A stretch of DNA of 64,000 nt from Microglena sp. YARC. Lineage: Eukaryota > Chlorophyta > Chlorophyceae > Chlamydomonadales > Chlamydomonadaceae. The position numbers and the translations under genes are program-made. The stretch's first letter is position 1; each line of letters begins with the position of its first letter. Location of the stretch: the NCBI GenBank assembly GCA_022414725.1, contig CM039462.1, forward strand, positions 179,236,404 through 179,300,403, read 5' to 3'. Positions 22,641 to 32,986 of this stretch are shown piece by piece. The notes below the pieces were generated by a model, which was not told the DNA's origin, did no database searches, and saw only the letters and a program-made list of their open reading frames with translations.

Positions 22641-24003
22641 GGGTTGAGCAAAAACCTGGACAGGTAGCTAACAGCAAAAGAAATATCAGGCCTTGTGCAG
22701 GTAGCCAGGTACAGCAAAGCCCCCACAAGAGAGAGGTACTGGCTATTAGAGGCCAGAGGTTCTCCAGGAGGATCAGTGACAGTGCACTTGGCCATGGGAA
22801 CTGAAAACTTGGGCTTGGTAGCAGCAGTGAGACCAAACTGCTCCACCAGCTCAACAATGTAGGAGTGCTGGGAGAGGTCGATCTTAACACACCTGCCGTC
22901 AGAATCAAGTGTACAAGTCATGTCCAATGAAAGGAACTGGACAGGTACACCCATTTCCTTGACTTCCCACCCAGCTGCTTCCATAGCCTTGATCAGCAAG
23001 GCATACCTATGCAGCTCACTAAAAGCACAGATAAAGTCATCCACATAGGTCAGAACATAGCTCCACCCACCAGTAGAATCCCTCCTGAAATACAGAGCAG
23101 GTTCAGCTTTGCACATGGTAAAACCGTGGGCAACCAAAACCTGCTTTACATCTTTGCTCCAAGCCCTGGGTGCCTGCTTCAAACCATAAAGAGATTTAAT
23201 CAGCTTGCACACAAGGGGAACATTGTCAGGACCAAGTTCATGAAAGCCCTCAGGCTGGTAACAGAACAGGTCCAGACCAGGTTCCAGCTTGGCATTCAAG
23301 AATGCAGTCTTGATGTCCAGCTGCCTCACAAACATTTTTCTATGAGTGATGGCAGCAAGGAGCACACGAAGACCTGCTTTAGAGGAGACGGGGGCATATA
23401 CATCATGGTAGTCCAGCCCAGGACGTTGCAGAAAACCACGAACTACAAAACGAGCTTTAAAACGCAAAGAACCATCAGCCCCATGTTTCTTGACAAATAA
23501 ACATCTGCCAGATAGAATCCTCTGCCTAGGAGGCTGTGGAGTGAGGACCCAAGTGCCATGAGCATGGAGGGAGGCCATCTCATCCTTCATAGCCTGCAGC
23601 CAGAGATCTCTGTCAGGGTTGGTAGGTAACATTGCAGCTTTATAAGAGAGTTCAGTAGAGGTAGAAAGAAAAGCCCCCACGTACAAGCAGTGTACTTGTA
23701 CATGGGCAGCGGGGATATCAGCAGTATCAGCAGTAATCGGTAATAAAGCCCCCAGCGCAGCACTCATGCGTGGTTGAACAAGGCCGGCCTCCTTTGCCTC
23801 TAAATCGTCGAAGCCTGGGTACACTGGAACACCCCAGCCATACGCAGTATCTGACCCGGACCAGTGTTCGAGGTCATCACTCACATCATCTGTGACGGCC
23901 ACATCGTCGCAATGCCTGGTCCGGTATAAACCACCAGGTATAGCAGGGGGTGAAGTGATCAACAACTCCCGCGAGCTATCCGAATAGGTGGACGGGGGTG
24001 GCG
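22595..24003 (-). pseudogene. copia-1 reverse transcriptase (frameshifted from integrase)
   Basis: RVT_2-type reverse transcriptase. Counting from 23965, motifs are LWLQAMKDEM (121-130), RFKARFVVRGFLQRPGLDY, QLDIKTAFLNAKL with catalytic D217, CKLIKSLYGLKQAPRAW and TYVDDF with catalytic D309-D310. The open frame in fact begins a little upstream of 23965 without an ATG, as expected for an internal polyprotein domain. It is one base out of frame with the integrase; the shift must lie between about 23960 and 24003, a C/G-rich stretch (cacccccgtccacc on the minus strand). All catalytic residues are present, so decay is recent or the shift is a sequencing error. Confidence 0.88.
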
Positions 24004-25785
24004 ACTAGTGGGCAGTGGACCTGTACTAGGTTCCACTATGACCCGAGGCTGTCCTAATCCTACGACTTCACCGACGAAACGTGGCGCAGAGGAAGGCCCG
24101 GCGATCCCCTGAGATTCGAATAAATTAGAGCTTGAAGGAACATCAGACTCCCCCTGGCCCAATGCCGCCGCACGCGATACAGCACCATCATTACCTGGCC
24201 TGGGACGCATCGTCATCCCATGACCAGTAAAGCGGTCAACAATCGGGGTTGGTAAAGGGCCCAGGACATTGTCAGTAGTATCAAGCCCTTTACCAATGAT
24301 AGCGGCAGGGGTGCGAGAAAAATACTGAGATCCATCATAGGGAAAGAGCCCAGGGATACAGTTATAGCTAAACTGTTCATAGAAGAGCACATCACGATTC
24401 TCTACCACCTGGCGCAACTTCGGAACCCAAACAAAATAACCCTTACTCACCAGAGAATACCCAACCAGTCTACCAGATAACGCCCTTTCGTCAAGCTTAT
24501 TGCGCTTCTTCCCATTCACTAAGGTAACATAGCATGGGCACCCGAACACGCGCAATAACGATACATCAGGTAGAACCCCAAAGAACAACTCATAAGGAGT
24601 CTTGTCACCCTGATTAGGCAGCCGGTTGCGTAGGTAACACGCGGCGAGGAAGGCATAGGGCCAGAAGGACTTAGTGAGCTTAGACTCCAAGTGAATGCTC
24701 CTAGCTACGTTCTGAAGGACCCCATTGTACCGTTCCACAGTCGCATTCTGCTGAGCAGTGTAAGCCATGGACAATTCATGCACAGCACCAACCGATTCTA
24801 ACCAATCCTCGAACCACTTCACTATAAATTCCTTAGCCCTGTCAGACCTAAGACACTTGAAAACAAATCCATGCAGCTGAGTCATCCATCTGAGGATGGT
24901 AGTTTGAACTGCTAAGGGAGCTTCATCCCTGGTTCTCAAGCACAAGACCTCAGCATAGCCAGAGTATTGGTCAGTGAGACACAGAACATAAAACTCCCCA
25001 CGCAAGCCCCTAATATTAAATGGCCCCATGATGTCCAAGTGAAGGCGTTGTAATGGGGCACGGATCCTAGTTTTGCTTTCTTTAGGAAAAGGGATACGTT
25101 TTCCCTTTGCCTTCTGACAAGCATCACATGGGATCTTAGACAGTCTTTGCACCTGTTGGAGAGTGAGGGGTAAGTTCTGAACCAAAACCTTCCTTACAAG
25201 GTTGTGCATGGCATCATAGCCAGGGTGACCCAGCCGCCTATGCCACAACCATTCAGGAGTGGTAGGGATCACAACTCCACCATCCTCATCAACATCAAGA
25301 GCAAAAGCTGGATAATTTTCAGCACCATACAAACGGCCACGAGGGGTGTGACAAGGCCTACATGCAAACTTGTACACACCATCACTGGATTCAGGGAAAG
25401 ACCACAGAACAGAAGAGCCCTGTGTGGCAGTACAACTAAGACTATCAAAAGAAATCTTGCAGTTGTGAGCACGGGCAACAGCATTTACTGACATGAGGTT
25501 CACCGGACAGTGTGGGATGTAGAGAACATTGGTTAAAGTGATTGGTGTTGGTAACCAATCACTACATAACACAATAGAACCCTGACCCACAGACCGTTGG
25601 ACCACACCATCACCAAATTTAACTGCTGGCCCAGTCTCAGAAGCATGAAACACAGTGAACAAAGACATATCACCTGTGATTGACATCCCAGCTCCAGAAT
25701 CAACATGCCAGACACCCTCAGACAGGATCGGGCTGCAGACATTTGAAAATTTCGCAGTGCAAGAGAAAAGGACAGAGCGTACCTC
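23959..25785 (-). CDS. copia-1 protease-integrase part of pol
   Basis: Read directly downstream of the in-frame TAG at 25786-25788 that ends gag. It begins with the aspartic protease active site V-D-S-G-A-G at about 25690-25705. Counted from the ATG at 25686, the integrase zinc-binding HHCC residues are H149, H154, C187 and C190; the core triad is D218 (LDIMGPF), D282 (LRSDRAKEF) and E318 (NATVERYN), with 35 residues between the last two, as in DD35E integrases. A GYSLVSKGYFVWVP segment near the C-terminus is the usual copia integrase tail. The domain cleaves the polyprotein (protease) and inserts the cDNA (integrase). The frame ends at a TGA where the RT frame begins in another phase. Confidence 0.92.
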   Translation of the reverse strand, partial: EVRSVLFSCTAKFSNVCSPILSEGVWHVDSGAGMSITGDMSLFTVFHASETGPAVKFGDGVVQRSVGQGSIVLCSDWLPTPITLTNVLYIPHCPVNLMSVNAVARAHNCKISFDSLSCTATQGSSVLWSFPESSDGVYKFACRPCHTPRGRLYGAENYPAFALDVDEDGGVVIPTTPEWLWHRRLGHPGYDAMHNLVRKVLVQNLPLTLQQVQRLSKIPCDACQKAKGKRIPFPKESKTRIRAPLQRLHLDIMGPFNIRGLRGEFYVLCLTDQYSGYAEVLCLRTRDEAPLAVQTTILRWMTQLHGFVFKCLRSDRAKEFIVKWFEDWLESVGAVHELSMAYTAQQNATVERYNGVLQNVARSIHLESKLTKSFWPYAFLAACYLRNRLPNQGDKTPYELFFGVLPDVSLLRVFGCPCYVTLVNGKKRNKLDERALSGRLVGYSLVSKGYFVWVPKLRQVVENRDVLFYEQFSYNCIPGLFPYDGSQYFSRTPAAIIGKGLDTTDNVLGPLPTPIVDRFTGHGMTMRPRPGNDGAVSRAAALGQGESDVPSSSNLFESQGIAGPSSAPRFVGEVVGLGQPRVIVEPSTGPLPTSRHPRPPIRIARGSC

Positions 25786-27882
25786 CTATTTCTTGTCCAA
25801 AGCATACCCATCAATCTGAGCCTGCAAGGAGGCCAGCTGCCGCGGAGTAAGCACACCTGGAAGGGCCAAGGCCATGGGCACCGGATTGGTAACCGGTGCA
25901 CCAGGCTTGGTCTTACGCAGGTGCGGATGCTTCGTGAAACAGCGATCCTCCGAGTGGGTCGTCTTGCTGAGGCATGGGCCCCAAGTGCAATCCAGACGTC
26001 GCTTGTTGGAACCAGAACCCTGAGAACCAGATCCCTGCCCACGCTGAAACGCAGCATTGGCAGGAACCTGGGGAGCGTCCCGGGACCAACCAGGATGCCT
26101 GGAGTCGGACCTGGGGAGAGCAATGTTCAAAATGTCGAGAGACCTATATGCCTCGAGACAAGACCAATAATCTACAGTCTGTCTGTTAGCCAACATCATA
26201 CCGTACTGGATCCGCAGCGATTCAAATCGGATCAAATGGATCCCATTCACAATGGTTTCCATGGCGTGGCGCTGAGTGACAGGATGTCCAGCACTGCGGA
26301 GGTCAGTGCACAGACTGCGAACCATGCGAAAGAAATCATCGACACGGTCAGAAGGGCCCATGTGCGCATTATGAAGTTCGATACGCATGAGAGGGACTCT
26401 AGAGGCAAGGGCATCAGACTGCGTCTTCCGGATATCCAAAAGGATATCCCGAGGGGTGGCAAAGTCCTGGTATACCTTGACCATATCGTCCTCCATGTTC
26501 GCGAGCATCATAGTTAAACACATGAACTCCTGACGTTCGAGAGGCAGTGCACTGAACCCCAACAGTGCAGGATCAAACCGAGACTCACCATGAATGAGGG
26601 TATTAGACCCAGCTCCAATCGCAGAAGGGACAGGAGCCAAGGACCTACGAATGTCCATGAAATACTCCGCAGCAAGACCAGCGTCAAGAGCGCGCTGGTC
26701 GTCTATGTTCCTAATCACAGGAATGGACCTCGCAACACTCATAAGCAGCTCGAAATCTGGGCTAACAGGACACAGAGGGACAGGCACTCGCACAAACTGA
26801 TAACCAAGCTTCTCGTGATCACTACGCCTCGTACCACCAAAGGAAACACCATGATCTGGGGGATACAGAATCCCAGAAGTGACTGAACCAAGAAAAGAAC
26901 GACACCTGGTACCAAGCTCAGAGAAAGCCATCACTCGGCGATGCCTCAGCTTCACACTAACATTTTCCATTGTAGCCTGCAAATCCATCCGACCGTACAA
27001 AGAGCGGTTCAAGGACTCACCATCCCGTCGATCCATGTTGATCTGGCGGTAGTCCCGAAGGTTCAAAGTCGGAGGAGATCCGCCAGTGAGCAGATGCTCC
27101 CAAGATGCGCAAGACCGCGTATGCAGCATAGGAGGAGGGCCAGGGGCAGGAGGCAGCTCCACCGGCGGAGGCGGAGGGGGTTCCAGGGAGGCACCAGCAG
27201 CAGAGGTGCGTGCAGAGGAAACAGCAGCCTCGCGAGAGCGAGTGTGGTAGCCAGGGAGGCCACGCTCCATGGGGGCAGATGCAGAGGAAAAAGAAGCAAA
27301 GCCCTTCAAGAAAGTGGGCTTAGCCACCTCCGGGTAAGCCGGGGGAACAGGCTCAAAGGGAGGCGCCGACGAAGGCTGAGGCTGATACACAGGCGAAAGC
27401 TCTCGATTAGGCATCTGCTGATCAGGAGGCTCATACACCGGCGAAACAGCGGAAGTCTCAAAGACACGAGTGGCAGCAGCAGATGGGGTCACGCCACCGA
27501 AGTCAGCACTCGTAGCACTCTTCAAGTCCTCCTCATCATCAGTAGTAGTAGAGTAGTCTTCATCATAATTGAAGGGGACGCAATGAGGCTGCGGGTCTGA
27601 TGCACAACGGATGATCTGTGTCTGTACACAACACGGCTTCATCAGGACATCCTCAACATCAGAGACAGGCGTCGAACATTGAGAGAAGGAACCGTAAAGT
27701 TGGAGGATTGATCGGGGGGGGTTACTTCCTTGATGGCGGAAGGACCCTCCTCTCCGGCAGCAGAGGCCGCTGGCGCGCAGTCGTCTAGCCAATCTAGAGG
27801 AACCTTCACCCCCGTTGGGAGGATTCGGTCGCATCCATTGCTCACAATGACACTGCGGATCCACGAGCCCATGAAACACCAT
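25786..27882 (-). CDS. copia-1 Gag
   Basis: A 698-residue Gag from the ATG at 27882, 89 bp inside the 5' LTR, ending at TAG 25786-25788. The N-terminal third is low complexity, Pro/Ala/Ser-rich and acidic; the central part matches the general look of UBN2-type Gag (GVTPSAAATR is only linker). Near the C-terminus is a zinc-knuckle variant C-x4-C-x5-H-x4-C (CTWGPC...H...C) at about 25950-26000. Gag forms the virus-like particle and binds RNA. It is in the same frame as the protease-integrase, with only the single TAG between them (context aaa-TAG-gag). That is either readthrough control of the Gag:Pol ratio or one nonsense mutation, because most copia elements have a single ORF. Confidence 0.85.
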   Translation of the reverse strand: MVFHGLVDPQCHCEQWMRPNPPNGGEGSSRLARRLRASGLCCRRGGSFRHQGSNPPRSILQLYGSFSQCSTPVSDVEDVLMKPCCVQTQIIRCASDPQPHCVPFNYDEDYSTTTDDEEDLKSATSADFGGVTPSAAATRVFETSAVSPVYEPPDQQMPNRELSPVYQPQPSSAPPFEPVPPAYPEVAKPTFLKGFASFSSASAPMERGLPGYHTRSREAAVSSARTSAAGASLEPPPPPPVELPPAPGPPPMLHTRSCASWEHLLTGGSPPTLNLRDYRQINMDRRDGESLNRSLYGRMDLQATMENVSVKLRHRRVMAFSELGTRCRSFLGSVTSGILYPPDHGVSFGGTRRSDHEKLGYQFVRVPVPLCPVSPDFELLMSVARSIPVIRNIDDQRALDAGLAAEYFMDIRRSLAPVPSAIGAGSNTLIHGESRFDPALLGFSALPLERQEFMCLTMMLANMEDDMVKVYQDFATPRDILLDIRKTQSDALASRVPLMRIELHNAHMGPSDRVDDFFRMVRSLCTDLRSAGHPVTQRHAMETIVNGIHLIRFESLRIQYGMMLANRQTVDYWSCLEAYRSLDILNIALPRSDSRHPGWSRDAPQVPANAAFQRGQGSGSQGSGSNKRRLDCTWGPCLSKTTHSEDRCFTKHPHLRKTKPGAPVTNPVPMALALPGVLTPRQLASLQAQIDGYALDKK

Positions 27883-27958
27883 TAAGTTTGGTAAGTTTCA
27901 CAAAGCCGGCAGGAGGCCCTTGCGGAAGTTGCATTATCAAAGCAGTGGTAGTGATGAG

Positions 27959-27971
27959 GAGCCCAATAACC
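27959..27971 (-). other. copia-1 primer-binding site
   Basis: On the minus strand, ggttattgggctc follows the 5' LTR immediately. It resembles the copia-2 site ggttatgggccca (complementary to the anticodon region of initiator tRNA-Met) with one extra t and substitutions at the end. Confidence 0.6.
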
Positions 27972-28311
27972 TATCAGCTTGAAATCACTCCGGTAGAGTG
28001 GACAGTAGATTAAAGCAGCGGAACAGACGCACCAATCTATACACGGAGACAAGGATGACGTTACAGACACAGGAGACCCATAAAGGGGCACCTGTGGTGA
28101 AAGGAGACGGTAGACAGGAACCTAACAGGGTACAGATCAGACCGTAGGAGACAGGAGATCAGAACGTAGGTGACAGGAAGCTGTCACTGAGTCATCTCAA
28201 GATGACTCAGTCCCACGGGAAGCTGGCTCAGGAGAGCCGATAGTTCTAAGGGAGTACATAAGTAGTCACCAAGTCATAAAACGCGTGAGAGCACCGCTAT
28301 ACATGCTGATA
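27972..28311 (-). repeat. copia-1 5' LTR
   Basis: 340 bp, beginning TATCAGC and ending GCTGATA. On the minus strand this is the upstream LTR and should carry the promoter, though no TATA box is obvious. Confidence 0.95.
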
Positions 28312-29657
28312 CTAGCTGCATGAGTTTGTGTATGATGAGGTGCATTTCCTGTGGGAGGCACATAAGTAATTCATTAGGTATGCCGTCTGGGCCAGTGGCT
28401 TTGTTGGTAGAGAGTTTCCTAATACAGTCAGCATAGGTGGTTGAGGAGGAGAGAAAGGTGTAGGGAGAGGCAGTGTTTTGTATGGAGTTGGCTGGAGTTT
28501 CCAAGTGGTATTTGTCTGTGTGTGTTTCCCATGGAGGGGGGGTGGCGTGTCGTGTATAGTCATCTGAGATGGGTGGAGTGGGAGGTGACATGAGTTTTCC
28601 CATATGTTTAGTCATAACTTCCAAGAGACCCTGGGTGCTAGTGCTGAGTGTGTGTGTGGATGCGTCCAGTAGAGCAGTGGGTGTGTGTGTGTGATTTTCA
28701 GGAGAGAAAATATACCTGTGAGTTTGTCGTGCTTGTGTGCTGAGGCGGCGTCGGAATTTCTTAATTGAGGCGGTTGCTCTCTCCTTTTTGAGTGCAACCT
28801 GCATGTGACGTAATTCTGTAATACTTTGTTTAATATCAGCAGTTAAGGAGAGACAATAGTCAGAGAGGAGTAACTTTTGAAAGTGCTGTTGTATTATAAT
28901 TTTAGTGGTGGGCGAGTATGTGCCTGCCGTGTGAGGTGTGCTTCTGAGTTCCATGTATTGTTGTTGGTCAAGGTGGTTGGAAGCTGTTCGGAGTGCTTTA
29001 ATGTGTTTAATATGGTAGTTAAGTCTTCTGTAGGTTTTGGCAGTTTGTCTTGGCATGAAGGTGCCTGGTGTACTAGGCTTGGTAGGGCAGGTGTCAGTCA
29101 TGATGGAGAGAGCTTGGTGAAGAGTGACCATGAGATGATTTGTCATGCTGTTAAGGTCTTCTGGTATGGTGGCTTTGAGTTCTTGTCTAATAGATTGAAT
29201 GTGTGCAGATGTTTTATCTTCTCCCAGTAAAGTTTGTGCTATAGTCCAGGCTTTATCTATGTTAATGTGGCTGTGCTGGAATTGATGGAGAAATTGATTA
29301 GAGATGGCTTCTTTAGCTTTGGCCATGTCTTGTTGCTTGAGGGGAAGCTGCAGTCGAGGTGTTGGATTGTGAGGTGGTATGTCAAGGTTAGGAGGGGGAA
29401 AGAGAGAGGAGGTAATGTGTTGTTCCAGGGTCAAGTGGTCCAGTGTGTCTCCCATTTGGTGTGCAGTTTCTGTCACCGTGGTTGCAGTCGGGGGGTTGAT
29501 GAGAATGATGTCATCTATCCTGCTACTGTAGGAAGTGTTGTCTGAGTAAGTGTGGGGACGTGGTGACGGTTGAATGTGAATTGGATATTTATTAAGGTGT
29601 TGATAGTGGGGCTGGTCCTCCAGGTGCTTGATTATGTTGCTTCTATCAGTAAGGTAG
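28312..29657 (-). CDS. LINE-A: end of APE endonuclease, linker and start of reverse transcriptase
   Basis: Continues the APE domain after the copia-2 insertion: the frame reads L-T-D-R-S-N-I-I-K-H-L-E, then S-S-R-I-D-D-I at about 29510 (the SxRIDxI motif) and a D-H-L motif (T-L-D-H-L) close behind. A charged linker of about 280 residues follows. It ends with N-K-A-T-G-P-D-G-I-P-N-E-L-L near 28370, the first conserved motif of LINE reverse transcriptases, immediately before the copia-1 target site. The reading is uninterrupted from 29657 to 28312, and the few residues it gains from the copia-1 LTR are artificial. Confidence 0.85.
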
Positions 29658-30024
29658 TATCAGCATGAATAGCGGTGCTCTCTCTTGTTTATGTCTTGGT
29701 GACTCCTTATGTACTTCCTTAGAACTATCAGCTCTGCCAGTACTGTGCCAGCTTCCGTAGTGACAGCTTCCCGTAGTGACAGCTTCCCGTAGACTGAGTC
29801 ATCCTTGAGTGTCTCAGTGACAGCTTCCTGTGGACTGCGTCACCGGTTCCCCTGACACGGACTGTATAGCCTGTACCCTTATCAGGGTACAGGCTGCCGC
29901 TCCTTCCTCCACTGGTGCCCCTTAATGGGTCTCCTGTGCTTGTAACTTATTCTCGTCTCCGCATTTATAGATTGGCGTGCTGCACACACAAAGTCCACTC
30001 TTCGGAGTGTTATCCAAGCTGATA
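29658..30024 (+). repeat. copia-2 5' LTR
   Basis: 367 bp, TATCAGCATG to AAGCTGATA. Contains a run of short tandem words (cttccgtagtgacag / cttcccgtagtgacag) and the palindromic tgtaccctta/tcagggtaca segment near 29872-29893. Confidence 0.93.
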
Positions 30025-30037
30025 GGTTATGGGCCCA
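30025..30037 (+). other. copia-2 primer-binding site, half-tRNA(iMet) type
   Basis: ggttatgggccca begins at the first base after the LTR. It is the exact complement of the tgggcccataacc stretch spanning the anticodon arm of eukaryotic initiator tRNA-Met. Drosophila copia is known to prime from the same internal position using a cleaved tRNA half. Confidence 0.85.
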
Positions 30038-30358
30038 TCACGCTTCCCCACCTTCTGTGATCCCAGGTCTCCCAGCGCCGGACTTCGCCCATGCTACAGG
30101 CCGCAGTGGACGCCGTCCTGGCCCTAGTCCAGCGGCCGTGGAGGATCTTTGGCATGATATCTTGGTGGATATTTTTCTCTCTTAGGCTCCTTGTGACCCC
30201 TGGGTGCGTTCCGTGGTTCGTCAGAGGTTACTACTTTGTCTTCCCGTGCCCCTGGTTCCCCCCTTAGGTGTATGCCTTCGCTACGTGAGTTTGAGTTCAA
30301 GTGTTTGAGTTCTGATAGGGCTTAGGAATTTTTAGTTAAGTGGTATAGAGGCATGGTT

Positions 30359-30659
30359 ACATTACATTACATTACATTACATGTTAAAGTCTACTTGACA
30401 CCGCGAGGGTGTATGAGACTCTGTGCTTTAAACAAAAAGAAAAAGCACCCACAAAGCAAAAAACCCCATTACATCAGGGGTGTGTCGAGGACAAACAAAC
30501 CAAACTCCCAACCACCGTTTTGGTGGCGTAGGTATTAAACCCCTTAGAGCCGGACCCAGATCTCAACCACTTACAGTGGCGGAGGTAAGAAGCTAACAAA
30601 TGAGAAGTCACAAGAAGAAGAAAAAAAGGGATGATAAATTACGGTGCCACTAAGCAGTC
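30359..30659 (-). mobile_element. 301-bp SINE-like insertion within copia-2
   Basis: Flanked by catggtt (30352-30358 and 30660-30666). The orthologous site in copia-3 (44441-44447) has a single catggtt and no insertion. The plus-strand left end is (attac)n, so on the minus strand the element ends in a (gtaat)n tail, as SINEs do. There is no coding capacity. Pol III A and B boxes are not convincing: ggttgagatct near 30565 is only a weak B-box match. Confidence 0.7.
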
Positions 30660-30660
30660 C

Positions 30661-31010
30661 ATGGTTGATCTCGATTAGTTGGGGCATGCATGAGTTGTTG
30701 ATGATGACACTGCTCAGCATGGTGCTAGTGTGTTATCTTTGCAATCGCGTGTTCATCTAGGGAGACAAGACTCCTTCGGAGCTTTTCTTTGGGGTTGCAC
30801 CTGATGTGTCGTTGTTGCGTTTGTTTGGTTGCCCTTGCTATGTAATCTTAGTATTGGGCAGTCACGCAACAAGCTAGTTAGAAAGGCATTATTTGGTAGA
30901 CTGGTTGGGTATTCCCTGGTGAGTAAGGGTTATTATATTTGGGTTTCCAATGTTGCGCCAGTTAGTAGTGAGTAGTGATGTACTCTCTATCTCCAGTTCA
31001 GTTCTAAACT
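30661..31010 (+). pseudogene. copia-2 integrase remnant
   Basis: Translated pieces parallel copia-1: C-Y-L-C-N-R then D-K-T-P-S-E-L-F-F-G-V-A-P-D-V-S-L-L-R and F-G-C-P-C-Y-V, followed by L-V-G-Y-S-L-V-S-K-G-Y-Y-I-W-V in another frame. Multiple stops and frame changes are present, so it is non-functional. Confidence 0.85.
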
Positions 31011-31196
31011 GTCTTCCTGGGTTCTCCCTTTAGTATGGGTCCCCGTGCCCGCTTGCATCCCTCCTGTCATCAAACGGTGATATGTTATGTGTTACCGGTA
31101 ATTCCCTACGCCCTTTAACAACCCCAATTGTTGTTGGCTGGCCTGGCTGGATGTATCATTGTTGCATTCTAGACCAGGGCCTGATCTTGCTGTATT

Positions 31197-31480
31197 GTGT
31201 GTGAAGTTTTAGGGCGGGGGGGAGTTGGATATCCAACTATAATCTTAGCCGAATCTCAGGGGGTCGCCAGGCCCTCCTCTGTGCCACGTTTTAGCGGTGA
31301 AGCTTTAGGATTTAGACAGCCTTCGATCATAGTGGTACCTGGATCAGGTCCATTGCCTAATAGTCACTGTGATGATGTAGCCGTTGCCGAATGGGTAAGT
31401 GATGATCTTGAACACTGGTCTAGCTTGATACTGCGTATGGCTGGGGTGTTACAGTCAACCCAGGATTCATTGTTTTAGGT
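31197..31480 (+). pseudogene. copia-2 remnant of the integrase-RT spacer
   Basis: Parallels the copia-1 region upstream of RT: E-S-Q-G-V-A-R-P-S-S-V-P-R-F against E-S-Q-G-I-A-G-P-S-S-A-P-R-F, then C-D-D-V-A-V and W-V-S-D-D-L-E-H-W-S. The reverse transcriptase and RNase H coding regions that should follow are missing. Confidence 0.8.
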
Positions 31481-32976
31481 GCTGCTGGTTCTCATACGTA
31501 GGTTAACATGGCCCTATGTGTGAGTGCCTATTCCTCAGCACCTCCTAGACTGACTTATAGGGTAGTCTAGATTGGTGGAGCGTTACGACGCTTTGTTTAG
31601 GCAGCTTCCTTTCAGCTGTCTTTCTTGGTTTTGGTGGAAGGTGGTACTTAATTCAGACCACCGTTATAGCGTCTTGATGGTTTCTGACTCTTAGTTCCAT
31701 AGGCAGATGGTTCGTTCGGTGGAGCTCATCATAGACTAGCTATTTCTTTTTACTCCACACTGTTTTTAGATCACCAGCCCCTCATGTGATTGGAACTTTT
31801 TGTGGAGTGTAGTAGTTATTTCCCTTTGGATTTTACTGTAATTTGGTGGGCTGGGTCATCTTGCAGTTGTACTTGCAGATGTCCTTGCATTTGTACTTGC
31901 AGATGTACCGCCGCTCACCTCTTTCTTGTTCTTCCGAGTGTATTTCAAGCGCCCTTTCATTCCTTCCTTTGCAGTAAATTCTTTGAAGTCCTTTTTTCTG
32001 CGTTTCCTATTTTTCAGGTGGACAATAGGTTTTATGTACTATGGTTGTACATCTACCCTTCTATTGTTCATTGAACTGTGTTTCCTTTGTTGGTTACAAG
32101 TTTCTTGAAAATTTTAACTTCGCATCCTTTGGATTTTTTCAGTTACTGCAGGTTTGGTTTGCTTGTGGTTAGGCGCTTGGTGTGTCTTGAGTGCATGAGT
32201 TCTTTGCGGTGCGATACCCACCTCTTAGAATGTTTTTCGTTAGTGCCGTAGCTGGGGATTTATGATAATTAACTTTCATAAATCTTCTTACTTCCATCTT
32301 TGAGTGAGAAACCAGTTCATCATGGTTTTTTCATCCCAACCTAGTCATGAATTCTATGCTAAGAATAGTTTTTAAGGTAGTGGATTTTTCCATCGATTTT
32401 TTTTTTTCCATCGTAGTCTTTAGTGTCCTCTTGTCTGCGTCCTTTAGGCTTTGATTCTCTCGTGTGCTGCGCTCACACGATATTTCAATCCGTCTCTTTG
32501 GTTATCATTGATTGGCGTTAGGTTCCTATTCCCGGATCGGGTTTTCTATACCGTTGTTCCCCAACTTTGATATACGATTTTTTCAGTCTTCTCTTTAGGT
32601 TAAGTTCTCGGTTCTTTCAGTCACCGTTGTTCCCCTTCCTTTGGTATTAGGATTGATTTCTGTTTGACCTCCCTGTGCTTTTCTGGTTTGGTGCCTACTA
32701 TTCTGCATGAATAGTATTTTTGCGCTTCCCATGGATGGTTACATTTCCATTTTGGTCCCAGCTCAGCTCGGTATGACCCAAGTTTTTTGCTGCTACATTT
32801 TCGGAGTACTACAGTGGTTTTTGGTTCATCCTTTCTCATCCTTTTATTTTAGACAAGGCTTTCTTCTGGTTTCCTGTTTTTCCGCCGTTCCTTAATAATT
32901 TGTGTTTGCTACCATTTAATAGTTCTATGTCCCCAGTGCCATAGGTGGAGTACTAGTATTGTATGTCACCTGCGTC
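31481..32976 (+). other. copia-2 non-coding 3' part
   Basis: About 1.5 kb without recognisable protein, T-rich. It contains the 3'-UTR block shared with copia-1 (32530-32570). A part at about 31665-31800 recurs in copia-3 (about 45478-45610) and, alone, beyond the gap at about 51133-51310. Confidence 0.7.
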
Positions 32977-32986
32977 ATAGGTGGAG
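32977..32986 (+). other. copia-2 polypurine tract
   Basis: ataggtggag directly before the 3' LTR, with an additional ccataggtggag copy 36 bp upstream (32939-32950). Confidence 0.7.

Larger units (their letters stand above)
21342..28311 (-). mobile_element. copia-1: near-complete 7.0-kb Ty1/copia LTR retrotransposon nested in LINE-A
   Basis: Bounded by 340-bp LTRs (21342-21681 and 27972-28311) that differ at one base that I can see (g/a at position 63 of the LTR), so the insertion is young. The target-site duplication is ctagc (21337-21341 and 28312-28316), confirmed by the empty site with a single ctagc at 42377-42381 in LINE-B. The order protease, integrase, reverse transcriptase, RNase H is that of Pseudoviridae/copia. 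LTR ends are TATCAGC...GCTGATA, a perfect 7-bp inverted repeat rather than the usual TG...CA. Confidence 0.95.

Noticed and set aside
26941..27600. Plus-strand 219-codon open frame opposite copia-1 gag
   Set aside because: Arg/Ser-rich shadow of the Gag frame with no independent motif.
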